64,000 nucleotides of DNA. Source: Flectonema sp. DT1601. Its lineage: Eukaryota; Euglenozoa; Diplonemea; Diplonemida; Diplonemidae. Position numbers and translations under genes: made by a program. This document shows, one piece after another, positions 7,960-18,286 of this stretch. How positions within the stretch are numbered: position 1 is the stretch's first letter; every line of letters begins with the position of its first letter. The notes under the pieces are model-generated. The model made no database searches and had not been told where the DNA came from. It worked only from the letters and a program-made list of their open reading frames with translations. Location of the stretch: assembly GCA_964019425.1 (NCBI GenBank), contig OZ025835.1, positions 713,004 to 777,003 of the forward strand, in the 5' to 3' direction.

Positions 7960-10900
7960 ATGGAAGGACAATGCGAGTTCAAATTCACACAGGAACAGGG
8001 AGTAAAGGACAAGTCAGATTTCCATTCAGTTATTGACGATTGTAGAGAGTCATTCACTGATGAGTTTAGTGTTTATGAACCAGAGGAAATTTATGAAAAA
8101 ACAGCGATAAATAAATCAGTCGGAATGAAGATTTTATTGGTAACACTATTCGTAATTTTACTGTTGATAGTTTCTGTCTCAACAAGTGCTACGATGATGG
8201 CGGGATCGCAATCTAACTTCGACACGTTAAGCGATTCATCAGAGCAAAGTGTAGACATTGTCGTCAGGAGACTGGCATCAAATATGGCGGAGTCTGTCGC
8301 TGATGGAATATCTGATTTCACAACCACTCCATTATTAATTTTAGCGAACTCTGCCGAGAAATTAAAAGAAACGGATTGGAGTGAAAATGACGTCCACGAT
8401 AAAAACATCTTATCAATCATCCTCGGGATTGTTGTGGCATACCAAAGACATCCTAAGTTAGACGGTACAGTATCAGCTTACATTACAGCCGTACCCAGGA
8501 ATTCATCTAATTATATTCACTTGGCTGGTATGGCAACACCACATGGTTGGGCTGGGGGTTCGGAAATATTCCTGTGGGGTGAATCAAATCATTTATCTGA
8601 TCCGGCTTTTAAACTTGTTATGCATCCGAGAAATAGTTCCTCAATTGATAATTGGAAATCAAATTTTCCGATTACAATGTTTCAGGAGTGGAGTGTTACA
8701 GAAAAGCGATGGTTTACGGACACGATGGAGCGACCAAAACAGCAGCTATCTGACGTCACTTGGGCTTCTGTCTTCTTCCAAGATTGTATTATGAAGTTAG
8801 TTCAGCCGATGGTTCAGCCGATTATGTATGCTGATGGGAATGGTATAAAGTATATTTTAGTCATCGACATTGAGGTCGAATATTTTTCAAAATTTCTACG
8901 GATTCAAACAAAGAGTATCTCAGCTAATTCGAAAGCCGTGATTGTCGAGTCAAAGTCAGGACTGGAAATAGCGCATTCTCTTCTAAATTATGATCCTTGT
9001 ATCTTGGAATTATCACCAGCAGCTAACTCACCTGATCCTCATATTCGACATGCTGTGAAGACAATTAGTTCAAATGTCCCTTGGATGTCAGCTGATGGCT
9101 TTAGTCAGAACTCAATAGTATTTTGTCCGAGGGGATGCTGGGCGGAGTACTCACGTCCTTTCAGAACTATTCGTGATTGTGGTTTCAACGTAGGTGATGC
9201 TGATGGTGATACTGATAGTGATGGTGATGGCGATAACAATGAAAGAGAAGTAGAAATTCTCGCATCTGACGGAACCGACGGTGATGGAAACACTGGCGAT
9301 ACCGACGGTGATGGAAACACTGGCGATACCGACGGTGATGGAAACACTGGCGATACCGACGGTGATGGAAACACTGGCGATACCGACGGTGATGGAAACA
9401 CTGGCGATACCGACGGTGATGGAAACACTGGCGATACTGACGGTGATGGTGACGCTGACGCTGATACCGACGGCACTAATGGAAAAGATAATTCAAAAGA
9501 TGCGATTTATGGAATTGAAAACACTGCACTGATCGGACCACAGAGTGAACAAGTTTTAATCAGAGCATCGAAGGTATCGGACAGCTTCGGGTTGGACTGG
9601 ACAACTGTTTTGATAATACCACAAGGTGACTTCTACAGTGAGATTAAGAGATCACAAACACAAGCTCAGGACAAGATGGATGAAGTTTCTTTGATATCAA
9701 TCAGCGTAGCTGTTGGTGCGTTGTTAGGGGCTGTGGCTGCTGTTCTATTTGTGACCAACAGAATAGCTAAACCCATTCACAATTTGATGGATGAAATGTC
9801 GCGAGTTGCTGTTATGGAATTAGAGAACATCGATGAACCTCCTCTCAGTGTAATCTCAGAAATAAATAGCATGCAGGCATCATTCCTTGTAATGGTTGGT
9901 CACTTAAAAGCACTTAGAGCATTCCTTCCTGAATCAGTACTGGCAGCTGGTATTCAAGAACCTCCAATTGGTAGTATTGGAATAGTGTTTACAGACATTG
10001 TCAGTAGTACTCTTCTGTGGGATAGATCTCCTACTGCTATGGATGTTTGTCTTGGGATTCATAACTCTGAGATTCGTATTGGGATTATTAAATATTCAGG
10101 TTACGAAGTAAAGACTATTGGAGATGCTTTCTTTGTTGCCTTCGCTGATGTTGAAAACGCAGCGAGGTTTGCCCTAGAAACTCATGAGAGATTAGTAGAC
10201 TCCGAATGGGATCCAGAACTTGGACTCCCTCCAGTAGTTGAAAAAGGGACTTCAAACACTCTTTGGAATGGCCTAGTTGTTCGTGTTGGTCTCACATATG
10301 GTGAAGTAATTTCAGAAAAAAACCCCCTCACAGGAAGAGGCGACTACAGAGGTACTCCCGTAAATATAGGCTCTCGATTAGAGGCCGCTTCAAAACATGG
10401 CTGCGTCTGTATGGATGGCAGGACCTTTGCAGTTATTTCAAAAAAAATAAAAGTTCAATCTATCAAAGACCTTCGAACATTTTTAAAAGGACTGAGTGGT
10501 ACTTTTGATATCTTTCAGGTATCGCTTCCAAGGTTAGCTAAAAGATTAACTGATAACCCAGTAGCACATGACGGTACTCGAAACGATCGCGTTGATATTT
10601 CATTGAAATTAGGTGCTCTTGGAGTTAGAAGTCCACCAGATCCGAACAAACATAAAGTGTTTTCTAAATCATCATTTTCTTCGCAACTATCACGGTCGGC
10701 AAGACCGAGAAGGCATGAGCTGCCCGAGAAGGCCTCAGACCTGTCGATTGCAGTCGTTCGTGCTGTCGGGAGAATTGACGGTGTAGTAAATATCTTGAGC
10801 GCTATCATCACAGCAAGTGGAGAGATTGCTCATCAAACAGGAGGAGTAATAGAACATGTTCACAATAGATTAGTTATACTGTCTTGGAATGCTAGTAAGT

Positions 10901-11538
10901 GTTGTTGTAGTCACAGGACATCTTGTCTTCTATTCGCACAAAAATTACAACAAAAACTCTCCAACGCCGCCACGGTTGGTATCTGCTCAGGAACAACAAA
11001 ACACGGAATTGTTGGAAGTCTGAGACAGAAATTCTACAGCGTTGTTGGAGCCAGTCTCGAACTAGCAACCAGCGTAGCGGAATACTCCTCTACTCTGCAC
11101 TGTTTCGCATTGCACGCTGAAGTAGAAGATGAAATAAAATGTCCTTTTACTGCAACCTTTCTAGTTCCAATTGACAGATGGAGAATAGACGGCATTGGTG
11201 AGGTTACAATTAATTATATAAACTTCTCAAGAGTTGCTGCTTCAGAGAGTGACAAGAGTAGAAGTGAAGAAATAGAACTCAGTCAGTACGTTGAAACCTT
11301 TGAGAAAATGATGTCTGGAGGACCATTAGTACTACCTCCGTACATTGAAGGAATTACCAGGGAGTTAATTGAAAATAATTTACTACTGATGACAACAACT
11401 GACTCATCTCATGGATGTAGAATTCATTCATCTCCGCTTTCATTACTTCCGAGTGAGATAGCAGCTGACGCCCCATCGGCTCTCGTTGCTAAAGTTACTT
11501 CTGGAAAGACTCTTCAGTTATCCTGTTACATTGATTGA
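7960..11538 (+). CDS. Receptor-type adenylyl cyclase with degenerate second cyclase domain
   Basis: A 1192-residue two-pass membrane protein: short cytoplasmic start, membrane segment about 55-77, extracellular Cache-like region, an Asp-Gly-rich spacer (about 410-506), second membrane segment about 577-600, HAMP-like helices, then a class III cyclase domain (about 668-850). Catalytic residues are present: metal-binding Asp679 (FTDIVSST) and Asp722 (KTIGD), the adenine-selecting Lys718 and Asp795, and transition-state Asn802 and Arg806. Lys and Asp at the selectivity positions indicate ATP, hence cAMP production. The LWNGL-VRVG segment resembles kinetoplastid receptor cyclases. A second cyclase-like region (about 930-1075) keeps the fold pattern but not the metal aspartates. 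Class III enzymes act as dimers, so this half may be regulatory. The acceptor site is less clear than for neighbours (AG at 7894 or 7956). Confidence 0.9.
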   Translation: MEGQCEFKFTQEQGVKDKSDFHSVIDDCRESFTDEFSVYEPEEIYEKTAINKSVGMKILLVTLFVILLLIVSVSTSATMMAGSQSNFDTLSDSSEQSVDIVVRRLASNMAESVADGISDFTTTPLLILANSAEKLKETDWSENDVHDKNILSIILGIVVAYQRHPKLDGTVSAYITAVPRNSSNYIHLAGMATPHGWAGGSEIFLWGESNHLSDPAFKLVMHPRNSSSIDNWKSNFPITMFQEWSVTEKRWFTDTMERPKQQLSDVTWASVFFQDCIMKLVQPMVQPIMYADGNGIKYILVIDIEVEYFSKFLRIQTKSISANSKAVIVESKSGLEIAHSLLNYDPCILELSPAANSPDPHIRHAVKTISSNVPWMSADGFSQNSIVFCPRGCWAEYSRPFRTIRDCGFNVGDADGDTDSDGDGDNNEREVEILASDGTDGDGNTGDTDGDGNTGDTDGDGNTGDTDGDGNTGDTDGDGNTGDTDGDGNTGDTDGDGDADADTDGTNGKDNSKDAIYGIENTALIGPQSEQVLIRASKVSDSFGLDWTTVLIIPQGDFYSEIKRSQTQAQDKMDEVSLISISVAVGALLGAVAAVLFVTNRIAKPIHNLMDEMSRVAVMELENIDEPPLSVISEINSMQASFLVMVGHLKALRAFLPESVLAAGIQEPPIGSIGIVFTDIVSSTLLWDRSPTAMDVCLGIHNSEIRIGIIKYSGYEVKTIGDAFFVAFADVENAARFALETHERLVDSEWDPELGLPPVVEKGTSNTLWNGLVVRVGLTYGEVISEKNPLTGRGDYRGTPVNIGSRLEAASKHGCVCMDGRTFAVISKKIKVQSIKDLRTFLKGLSGTFDIFQVSLPRLAKRLTDNPVAHDGTRNDRVDISLKLGALGVRSPPDPNKHKVFSKSSFSSQLSRSARPRRHELPEKASDLSIAVVRAVGRIDGVVNILSAIITASGEIAHQTGGVIEHVHNRLVILSWNASKCCCSHRTSCLLFAQKLQQKLSNAATVGICSGTTKHGIVGSLRQKFYSVVGASLELATSVAEYSSTLHCFALHAEVEDEIKCPFTATFLVPIDRWRIDGIGEVTINYINFSRVAASESDKSRSEEIELSQYVETFEKMMSGGPLVLPPYIEGITRELIENNLLLMTTTDSSHGCRIHSSPLSLLPSEIAADAPSALVAKVTSGKTLQLSCYID
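9274..9435 (+). repeat. 27-bp minisatellite in the cyclase ectodomain
   Basis: Six perfect 27-base units stand head to tail, each encoding nine residues of the pattern TDGDGNTGD, with degenerate Asp-Gly sequence on both sides. The repeat keeps the reading frame. Runs of D-D-G of this sort bind calcium in thrombospondin type 3 and similar repeats, so a calcium-dependent stalk is possible. Confidence 0.93.
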
Positions 11539-12352
11539 GAGTACAATTTAATTGCTAATCATGCAAATCTCCTCTTTCGATTTCTGGATAACGGACATTT
11601 ACGAGAAACATTAATTATAATGTAGTTTTTTTACGACATTTTACAAAGTGTTTGCGTTCACCTTTTATGGTGCTGTAAGTTACTAATGCTTATTATTAGT
11701 AGTAAGACATACTTGCTTTCAAAAAAAAAAAAGTTTTTTTTTTTTTTTCTTTCCCCTAGTCATCTAGTTTAAGGCGGAGCATTAAGGGCTACAGATCTAT
11801 TGATTTTTGTCGAAATTAATAAAATATTGCCTTCAGCTGGGAAGAGACTATTAAGTTATCACTTCTTTCGATGGGTCAGTAATAAAAAAACTGATAAATA
11901 AAACATTTACTCTCCCTGCGATGCTACGGTTCTTTATTTATTGCTCTCTCTCTCTCTCCATTTTTTTCTCCTCTCCTCTTTATTTTCTCTCGCATAGCAA
12001 GTGGTCCAGTGAAGTTACGGCCTAAACCTGACTGTCTCGTGTGGGATTTCAGATTGGTGTAGTTATTCGAGTTGCTTTAGTTTTGTGGTACTTCTTTTTA
12101 ATGCTTTCGGTAAGTCCCTTTTACAATACCAACGCTTGAGATCAGGCAAAATATATATTTATTACTCCTATCTACTCCTCTCTTGATTGTATCTAATTAC
12201 ACTCTCTGATCACATTTTATTTATTTTATTTTTTTTTTTGTTTTGTCTCTCTGGAAATACTTCAACCGAAATAGTTCTGTGGAATTACTAACGAGAGTCT
12301 TTGATAGGTTTCTTGCTTTTGATGGTTTGTTTTTGTTCTGCTTTTGCATTAA

Positions 12353-12384
<32 letters not shown>

Positions 12385-12710
12385 ATTATTATTTAGTTTA
12401 TTTTATTTTCTGTGGGTGATCCGGTTGGAAAAAACATTCCACCATCAAATGTCAAACCATGGAAGTTACTACCACTCGTTCAGTAACACTACGTTGCTTG
12501 GCGAAGTGGGGATTTATTTTTGCTACCTTCAGCAACTCATTTCCATGAGTTGGGAAGAGCTATGCATTATTTTTTTATTTATATTTGCTTACACTTTTCT
12601 CTTCTCTCTTCTGCTGAGCCGCTTGATTCTTTAAATGTTTGTTGTCGAAAAATGTAATCACTGTTAAGGAACATTAAAACTATATTTATATTATCTCAAG
12701 TCTGCACAAA
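11539..12710. other. Intergenic region without recognisable gene
   Basis: 1.17 kb, AT-rich, with a CT dinucleotide run near 11945-11960 and a long T run near 12358-12384. The only open frame of note (12416-12634) is short and hydrophobic with no supporting feature. A weaker acceptor-like AG at 12700 lies 11 bases before the next gene. Confidence 0.6.
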
Positions 12711-15539
12711 ATGGAATGGCGGCGTCACACTGATGAAGCAACCAACCGAACGTACACATATCCTGAAGGGTGTTCAGATCCTAATGAATTGTGGCTGGTT
12801 TGTAATAATGGAGAGAGAGAATACTTTCACAATGTTCATAGTGGGATAACTACATGGGAGTTACCAAAGACTGCTGTTCGAGATGGAGGTGAAGTTGAGT
12901 TGAATGGATTTGAAGCCATCGCAAAGACTCCCAGCCCTCCGCGATCATCCTCCGAAACACCAACAAGGGAACAGATAACTACGGCTAACGATTCGGATGA
13001 TGAAAACGAAGACGAGCAGCGTCGTCAGAAACTCAAAGACAGACTCGCTGCAGCAAAATTACATCGCGAAATGGCAGCAAGAAAACGACGAGAACGAACT
13101 GCTGGTAGACAACAAACACCAACTCCAACACCAACACAAACACAAACACCAGTTCGTGACACTGTTGGTGAAGATATTAAAAAGTCACCTGAACCCGTTC
13201 CTGTTCCGAACATCACTTCTGAAGTTCCTGTCGCGATGGAATCCCCGAGTCCTTCTCCTCCTCCTGAGAGGAAGAAATCAGTTTCTCCCTCGTCTATATC
13301 AACACCAGTGAAGTCACCTTCTCCAACTTTATCTGAGAAAGCCAGTGAAATGACAGCCAGTGTGATGAACTCACTGAAGGCTCAGTCTCCTTCTCTCACT
13401 AAAATGCTTTCGGACAGACTGAACAACTTACAGAGCGCTTCCGTTAGAACATGTCTTGAGTGTAATTTACCTTTATCAACTAAATTTTGTAGTGAAACAG
13501 GAAAACCACATTCAGGGACACCAGACCCTGAGAAGATTATTACTAATTCACTTCCACCTCGTAGTTCTATAAAAGGAGTCGTTGATGACGACCTTGATTT
13601 ACTTATTAATAATCACCTTCAAGAAACTCCTCCTAAAATTATTAGTAAAAGTAATCTGTTACTAAATGTTAGCATTCCAACACCAACATCAAGACAGGCG
13701 GGTCACAAGTCTATTCACATTGTTTTTAACGGAATGTCACATTACTTTAATATCGTACCTGGTGTCACAGAGTCTGATATGTATAGGGTGGTTAGAGCAA
13801 AGTTTGGCATATCTGGTGATATAATAATTACATTAAACTCGAGTATCGCCTTCTCACAACTACAAGGAGGAGAATCAATTGAGTGTAGCGCAATTGAAGA
13901 CGGTGACAGGTTCTTTAGAGAAATACTAAAATCAAAAATTTTACAAAAGTTTTCCCATTCTGACGTTGAATGGCAACACTGCATTGATACGCTATCTGGA
14001 CTAGAAGGTACGGCAGCTATACATCAATTGTTCGCTTCGGTAAACTTACCCGGAGCTGCTGAGCCATTTATTCAACAAAAATGCACTCGAGCGCTTGATG
14101 TGCTTACTGTGTTTGAATCGGATGTCATTAGGCTTTTATTATCAATTAATTCACAACAACAACAACAACCTGTTGGAACTGACAGAGACAGTCGTGAATC
14201 TCACTTGAGAAGTATTGGAGTTAGAGATTCTGAAGACTTCTTAAGGTTTGTTGATGCGATAATTGAACCTTCTGAACAACATGAAGTATCACAAATGTTT
14301 ACATCACATCAACCAGTCTCTCCAATTGAAGAAATAGTTCAATCATCATTTGTAAGTACTCAAGGTAATACAAGTCTCTTGATAGAAGCAATGCAGTCAG
14401 GTAGGGTTCCATTCGCCTCTCCTTCGACTATCGGAGTTCGTCAAAAGTCTATTTCCCCTGCCCCCACTGATGCCATGAAATCCCTCCAATCCGGAGCTGT
14501 TCGATTCCCGGTCCAGAACATCTCTCCTCATAGATCTCCCCATTTTGGTACCCCAGCTCGATCACCACAGCCACAAAAAACCCCAACGCAAGTGCGTAAA
14601 GAAGATGCGGAGCAAATCCGGAAGGAAGTTGTGGCTTTGGCGAAACACAGACGGAATGCTAATATAAATCAGGGAAAAGGTGTGAAAAAGACTTCAACTA
14701 AACAAGTAGCGGCAACACCACCACCTCAGAAAAAAACTACCAACGGATCGATAAAGTATGGTGACGGTAGTACTTATAAAGGTGAGCTTATGGATTCTCA
14801 AAGACATGGAAAGGGAAGACTAACTCAATCAGATCATATTTATGATGGAGAGTGGGAGAATAATCAAAAACATGGCAACTCAAACTCTGCATATCCCGGC
14901 AAGGGAATCCACAGTGGATTTTGGACAAATAACGAAATGACTGGAAGTGGGAAACTCACCATTGGCGACTTACAAGCTGAAGGAGACCTCGTCAATGGAA
15001 AACTCCACGGAGTTGCTTCAATCAGATACCCCAGCGGTGATTCCTTTACTGGTGAAGTAAATAATAATCAAAGAGGTACTTCAGGATCTGTTCAGTACTC
15101 AAATGATGATCATTATCAATGGAAATGGAAAGATCCATCAGAAGTTGGAACTGGTATTGCGATCCTTTCTTATAGAACTGGTGATGTTTATGAAGGTGAG
15201 ATCTCAAAATATAAAAAACATGGAAAGGGTACTTTCACATTTGCTGACGGTCACGTTTACACAGGTCAATTCTACTTTGGAATGATGGAAGGAACGGGAA
15301 CTTTTAAATATTCCACTGGAGGGGAGTACTGCGGATCTATGAGAGCAAATTCATTTCACGGGACTGGAACCTACAACGATTGTCAAAGTCAGATATACAC
15401 AGGTGAGTGGTACAACGGTAAGATGCACGGCAAGGGTGTTATGCAATTCGATAACGGAGACAAATGGGAAGGAATCTGGGAAGACGATTCACGAGTAGAA
15501 GGACGCTACATCCACTCTGGTCACATAGTAATTAGATAG
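12711..15539 (+). CDS. WW domain and MORN-repeat protein
   Basis: A 942-residue cytoplasmic protein. A WW domain lies at about 25-52 (Trp28, the YFHN turn, the SGITTWELP end with Trp49 and Pro52) and would bind proline-rich ligands. A basic, Pro/Ser/Thr-rich region follows (about 60-320), then a compact segment of beta-grasp character (about 330-395), which may be ubiquitin-like, and a helical middle part. The C-terminal quarter (about 676-935) is a run of about ten MORN repeats (Y-GEW--G--HGKG pattern). MORN arrays in protists often sit at membranes, flagellar bases or division structures. The Pro-rich part carries SP motifs that could be kinase targets. It is probably a cytoskeletal or membrane scaffold. 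I know no family with this exact order. Confidence 0.88.
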   Translation: MEWRRHTDEATNRTYTYPEGCSDPNELWLVCNNGEREYFHNVHSGITTWELPKTAVRDGGEVELNGFEAIAKTPSPPRSSSETPTREQITTANDSDDENEDEQRRQKLKDRLAAAKLHREMAARKRRERTAGRQQTPTPTPTQTQTPVRDTVGEDIKKSPEPVPVPNITSEVPVAMESPSPSPPPERKKSVSPSSISTPVKSPSPTLSEKASEMTASVMNSLKAQSPSLTKMLSDRLNNLQSASVRTCLECNLPLSTKFCSETGKPHSGTPDPEKIITNSLPPRSSIKGVVDDDLDLLINNHLQETPPKIISKSNLLLNVSIPTPTSRQAGHKSIHIVFNGMSHYFNIVPGVTESDMYRVVRAKFGISGDIIITLNSSIAFSQLQGGESIECSAIEDGDRFFREILKSKILQKFSHSDVEWQHCIDTLSGLEGTAAIHQLFASVNLPGAAEPFIQQKCTRALDVLTVFESDVIRLLLSINSQQQQQPVGTDRDSRESHLRSIGVRDSEDFLRFVDAIIEPSEQHEVSQMFTSHQPVSPIEEIVQSSFVSTQGNTSLLIEAMQSGRVPFASPSTIGVRQKSISPAPTDAMKSLQSGAVRFPVQNISPHRSPHFGTPARSPQPQKTPTQVRKEDAEQIRKEVVALAKHRRNANINQGKGVKKTSTKQVAATPPPQKKTTNGSIKYGDGSTYKGELMDSQRHGKGRLTQSDHIYDGEWENNQKHGNSNSAYPGKGIHSGFWTNNEMTGSGKLTIGDLQAEGDLVNGKLHGVASIRYPSGDSFTGEVNNNQRGTSGSVQYSNDDHYQWKWKDPSEVGTGIAILSYRTGDVYEGEISKYKKHGKGTFTFADGHVYTGQFYFGMMEGTGTFKYSTGGEYCGSMRANSFHGTGTYNDCQSQIYTGEWYNGKMHGKGVMQFDNGDKWEGIWEDDSRVEGRYIHSGHIVIR

Positions 15540-15929
15540 AAACAATATTTTGATAATTTAAAATTAGAAAAGTCTTCACAAACAATAAGATACTCGAAGT
15601 AACAGGTTTCCTTTTTTTTTCTGTTTTCGTACTTCCACTTTGAGTCCAAAATACCAACACTCCTTCTTTTAATAGATACCTAGAGAATAAACTATTCAAA
15701 AGTTTATTTATTAAAAAGTAATTTAAAAATATAACAATCTCTTTTTATCTACAGGTTCTCAACTCATCATCCACCGGGTAGTGCTACTGGGCGGTAGATC
15801 CAGAAAAGAAAAAAAAAAAAAAAAAAAAGGTATTCTTAGACTCTGATACCTGACTGACTTTACTAACCTGTTTCACTCTTTATGATTATTTTAGTTATTT
15901 CAGGAAGTTATATAAATCAATAACACACG
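15540..15929. other. Intergenic region
   Basis: 390 bases, AT-rich, with short T and A runs (A run at about 15808-15828). Nothing coding is seen. It ends in a T-rich tract with CAG at 15903, the likely acceptor of the next gene. Confidence 0.6.
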
Positions 15930-16220
15930 ATGGATGAGGAGCTAAGTTTTAAAATAAAATTTGAACCAGTCCCCCAAGGAGATATCAACCGACTAAGTGT
16001 CCCATGGTTAAAAGTTGAAACACAACAAGATCTGTTGTCTGATTGTTTATCTCAGTTGTCAGGATTAAGTCCCAACGGATCAGAGATACCTTCAATAAAT
16101 CAAGGAGAAGAAAGTATAATTGAGAACTGCAACGACTCTGATTTCGAATATTACGAAGACTCCGATGCATCCTCACTCGGAGATGTCTTTGGAGGTCAGA
16201 TCGTTGAAGATGATGACTGA
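15930..16220 (+). CDS. Small acidic protein, unknown
   Basis: A 96-residue protein rich in Asp, Glu and Ser, with a run of acidic residues in the last third (DSDFEYYEDSD) and an acidic end. No membrane segment or known domain. It is kept as a gene because a strong pyrimidine-AG acceptor ends at 15903, 27 bases before the ATG, and because the composition is not low-complexity A/T run. It could be a short regulatory or chaperone-like acidic protein. A spurious frame is possible, as it has no recognisable homologue by eye. Confidence 0.5.
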   Translation: MDEELSFKIKFEPVPQGDINRLSVPWLKVETQQDLLSDCLSQLSGLSPNGSEIPSINQGEESIIENCNDSDFEYYEDSDASSLGDVFGGQIVEDDD

Positions 16221-17304
16221 ACGTATTTCACTCTGTTTTATGGTTGCCTTTTATGAGTATTTTGTTTAGTGATGGCTCTCTTTTCCTATTCCTTTGACAC
16301 AAATCGAAGTGTTTTACTTTAATTTTGTTTGCTCTAAATTCACTTTTGTTGTGATGAGCAAGACGTGTTATTTTGTCTTTCTAAATGATGTTGTCTCCCC
16401 CCCCTCGGCAAACTAGATCCGTAACTTCGGGAAAAGGATTGGCTCCGAGGACACATGTAGATAACGGTGTGGCCCTCTCAATTCGAGGTTTGCAAATCCA
16501 TCAGTTGACTTGTGAACCTTTCCTGCTTTTGAGTCAAACCAACCATAACTGAGTTTATGGGATGGGCTTTACTGGTAGTGTGCTACGAACCAGCGTATTC
16601 TTGTCATGTTATTTATCTTTTCTTTTTTTCTCACCCCTGTAACTACCCACCCAGATAATTTTTATTGGTTACCCATTAATGCATTAATGTTTTCAAGCTG
16701 TAACGACCTGCAGGGCATGGGATGCTCAACCTGTAGTGCGTGGTCCCCGGGTCAATTTGACTTGACAGCATTTCTTTCTCTGGTAGTTTATTTAAAGCAT
16801 GTGATTTTGTGTGGACAGAATCCAGTTATAATGATTCATGTCTAATTTGTTGCGTGTTAACCTTGATTTATTTATCCAAGTCCCCTCTGAATTATTTACA
16901 CTTATGCTGTTTGCATTACTTGCCTTACTATGTTACGTGTTTTGAATTGACGGTTACTAGCTGCTGCTGAAAAATCAGGCCTGATGCTTCTGTAAACACG
17001 CAATATACATAATTTTAAATTTTTTTTTTTTTTTTTTTTGGCTTTTTTTTTTTTCCGTCACTCCCCCAACTCAATGATTTTATTATTTTTACACTTTTTT
17101 TCTTGTATTTTGATTAGTTGATAACATTAATATTTTCTAAATAAAAGACATTAAAAAAAAGAAGAACTTGAATGTCCCACATAATCAGAATTAAATATTC
17201 TTCGTAGTTCAATGTGTTATTAACTTTATAACTTCATCCCTACTCGTTTAGTATAATGAGTTATTAGGAAGAGAATCTAAAATATAAAAAAATGACTACC
17301 GGTA
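16221..17304. other. Intergenic region holding an rRNA fragment
   Basis: 1.08 kb without a supported gene. It holds a sense LSU rRNA fragment (16405-16478) and T runs near 17018-17055. The open frame at 16606-16845 has no coding signs. A pyrimidine-rich tract ending TTTAG at 17251 precedes the next gene. Confidence 0.6.
16405..16478 (+). rRNA. 74-base LSU rRNA fragment (dispersed remnant)
   Basis: This stretch, from TCGGCAAACTAGATCC to CGGTGTGGC plus a few bases, matches the complement of about 47505-47578 in the reverse-strand LSU rRNA segment of this window almost base for base. It is the conserved GTCGGCAA...TAACTTCGGG...GGATTGGCTC stretch of eukaryotic LSU rRNA. The sequences on both sides do not match. 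Too short to be a gene; a dispersed rDNA fragment. Confidence 0.85.
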
Positions 17305-18156
17305 ATGCCGACACTCCTTCGAGCTCTTGAATATTGCAATAAATTAGATCTGGAGTTGGATGAGAAAAAGCGACTCCATAGAATTCGAAAATCTAGAAAA
17401 TGGGATTGCCAACCCGTCGAATACAAAGCAATGACTTGTGGTGGGAGGTTACCTCCGCTTCAGAAAATTTGGGTAGCAAAAAGGAGTAAATACAAGAAGA
17501 CGATTGATGACTGGAATCCTTCGGCAGTTCCAAACAGACGAAAACTACAACCAATTGATCAGCGAAGACGTCGATCAAGTGGATGGAATGTCTCTAAAAG
17601 TAGAGCTCGAATTCTTGCTGTGATGAAGTCTACTGAGGCTGCTTCTAAAGTGAAATCTGGTCTTCCGTTTACGAAGAGAGATTTCGATCGTTTGAAATGT
17701 TGTTTTGAAGCTCTCGATGTTGATGGAAATGGTGTTCTTGATTATGAGGAATTACAAGAAGTTGGTGATTTCTGTGGTTTTAAAGTTGATCATCAGACTT
17801 TTGAGAAAATGGATACCGACGACAGCGGAACCATCGAATTCTGTGAAATGCTCCTCCTGATTTATCCAAACTGTCCAACCAGAGATATAACCTTAGCTAT
17901 AGCGAAATGGGATCCTGAAGCTCCTGATTTGGTTTGGTCTGACCACTTTGAACAAGATGACGCTGCGGAAATTGAACAAGTGTTTTCATTCTTCTCGGAC
18001 TCTGAGCGATACCTCACTGCTGATGGTCTCAGAAAGAAATTATCTAAAACGATAAGTACCGAATATATAAATTCTTTGATATCTGAATTTGGTTATAATG
18101 GGACGATGACTGTCTCTCAATTTGCTGACATGATGTACAACAATTACAACAGATAG
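17305..18156 (+). CDS. EF-hand calcium-binding protein
   Basis: A 283-residue protein. The first third is very basic (Lys/Arg-rich, about residues 20-110). It is followed by two canonical EF-hand loops: residues 138-149 (D-D-N-V-D-E at the ligand positions, DVDGNGVLDYEE) and 170-181 (DTDDSGTIEFCE). Both end in the required Glu. A further helical pair near residues 215-280 looks like two degenerate EF-hands without calcium ligands. The protein is probably a calcium sensor with a basic extension for membrane, nucleic-acid or cytoskeleton binding. An upstream out-of-frame ATG at 17292 opens a 12-codon reading frame that overlaps the start and could dampen translation. The protein lies between the adenylyl cyclase and the cyclase-like receptor, a setting that hints at signalling. 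Confidence 0.86.
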   Translation: MPTLLRALEYCNKLDLELDEKKRLHRIRKSRKWDCQPVEYKAMTCGGRLPPLQKIWVAKRSKYKKTIDDWNPSAVPNRRKLQPIDQRRRRSSGWNVSKSRARILAVMKSTEAASKVKSGLPFTKRDFDRLKCCFEALDVDGNGVLDYEELQEVGDFCGFKVDHQTFEKMDTDDSGTIEFCEMLLLIYPNCPTRDITLAIAKWDPEAPDLVWSDHFEQDDAAEIEQVFSFFSDSERYLTADGLRKKLSKTISTEYINSLISEFGYNGTMTVSQFADMMYNNYNR

Positions 18157-18239
18157 TGTCACTTGACTTTTCAGAAAGCTGACAAGCTATCAATTTTCCT
18201 TCTTTTCAGTTCGTTTAATTACTTTTAAACCAACTTATC

Positions 18240-18255
18240 AAACCTCATCTTTTAG
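18240..18255 (+). promoter_or_regulatory. Splice acceptor before the cyclase-like receptor
   Basis: CCTCATCTTTTAG ends at 18255, 32 bases before the ATG. Confidence 0.45.
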
Positions 18256-18286
18256 AGACATATAACTCTCTTAAGAAAATAATAAA

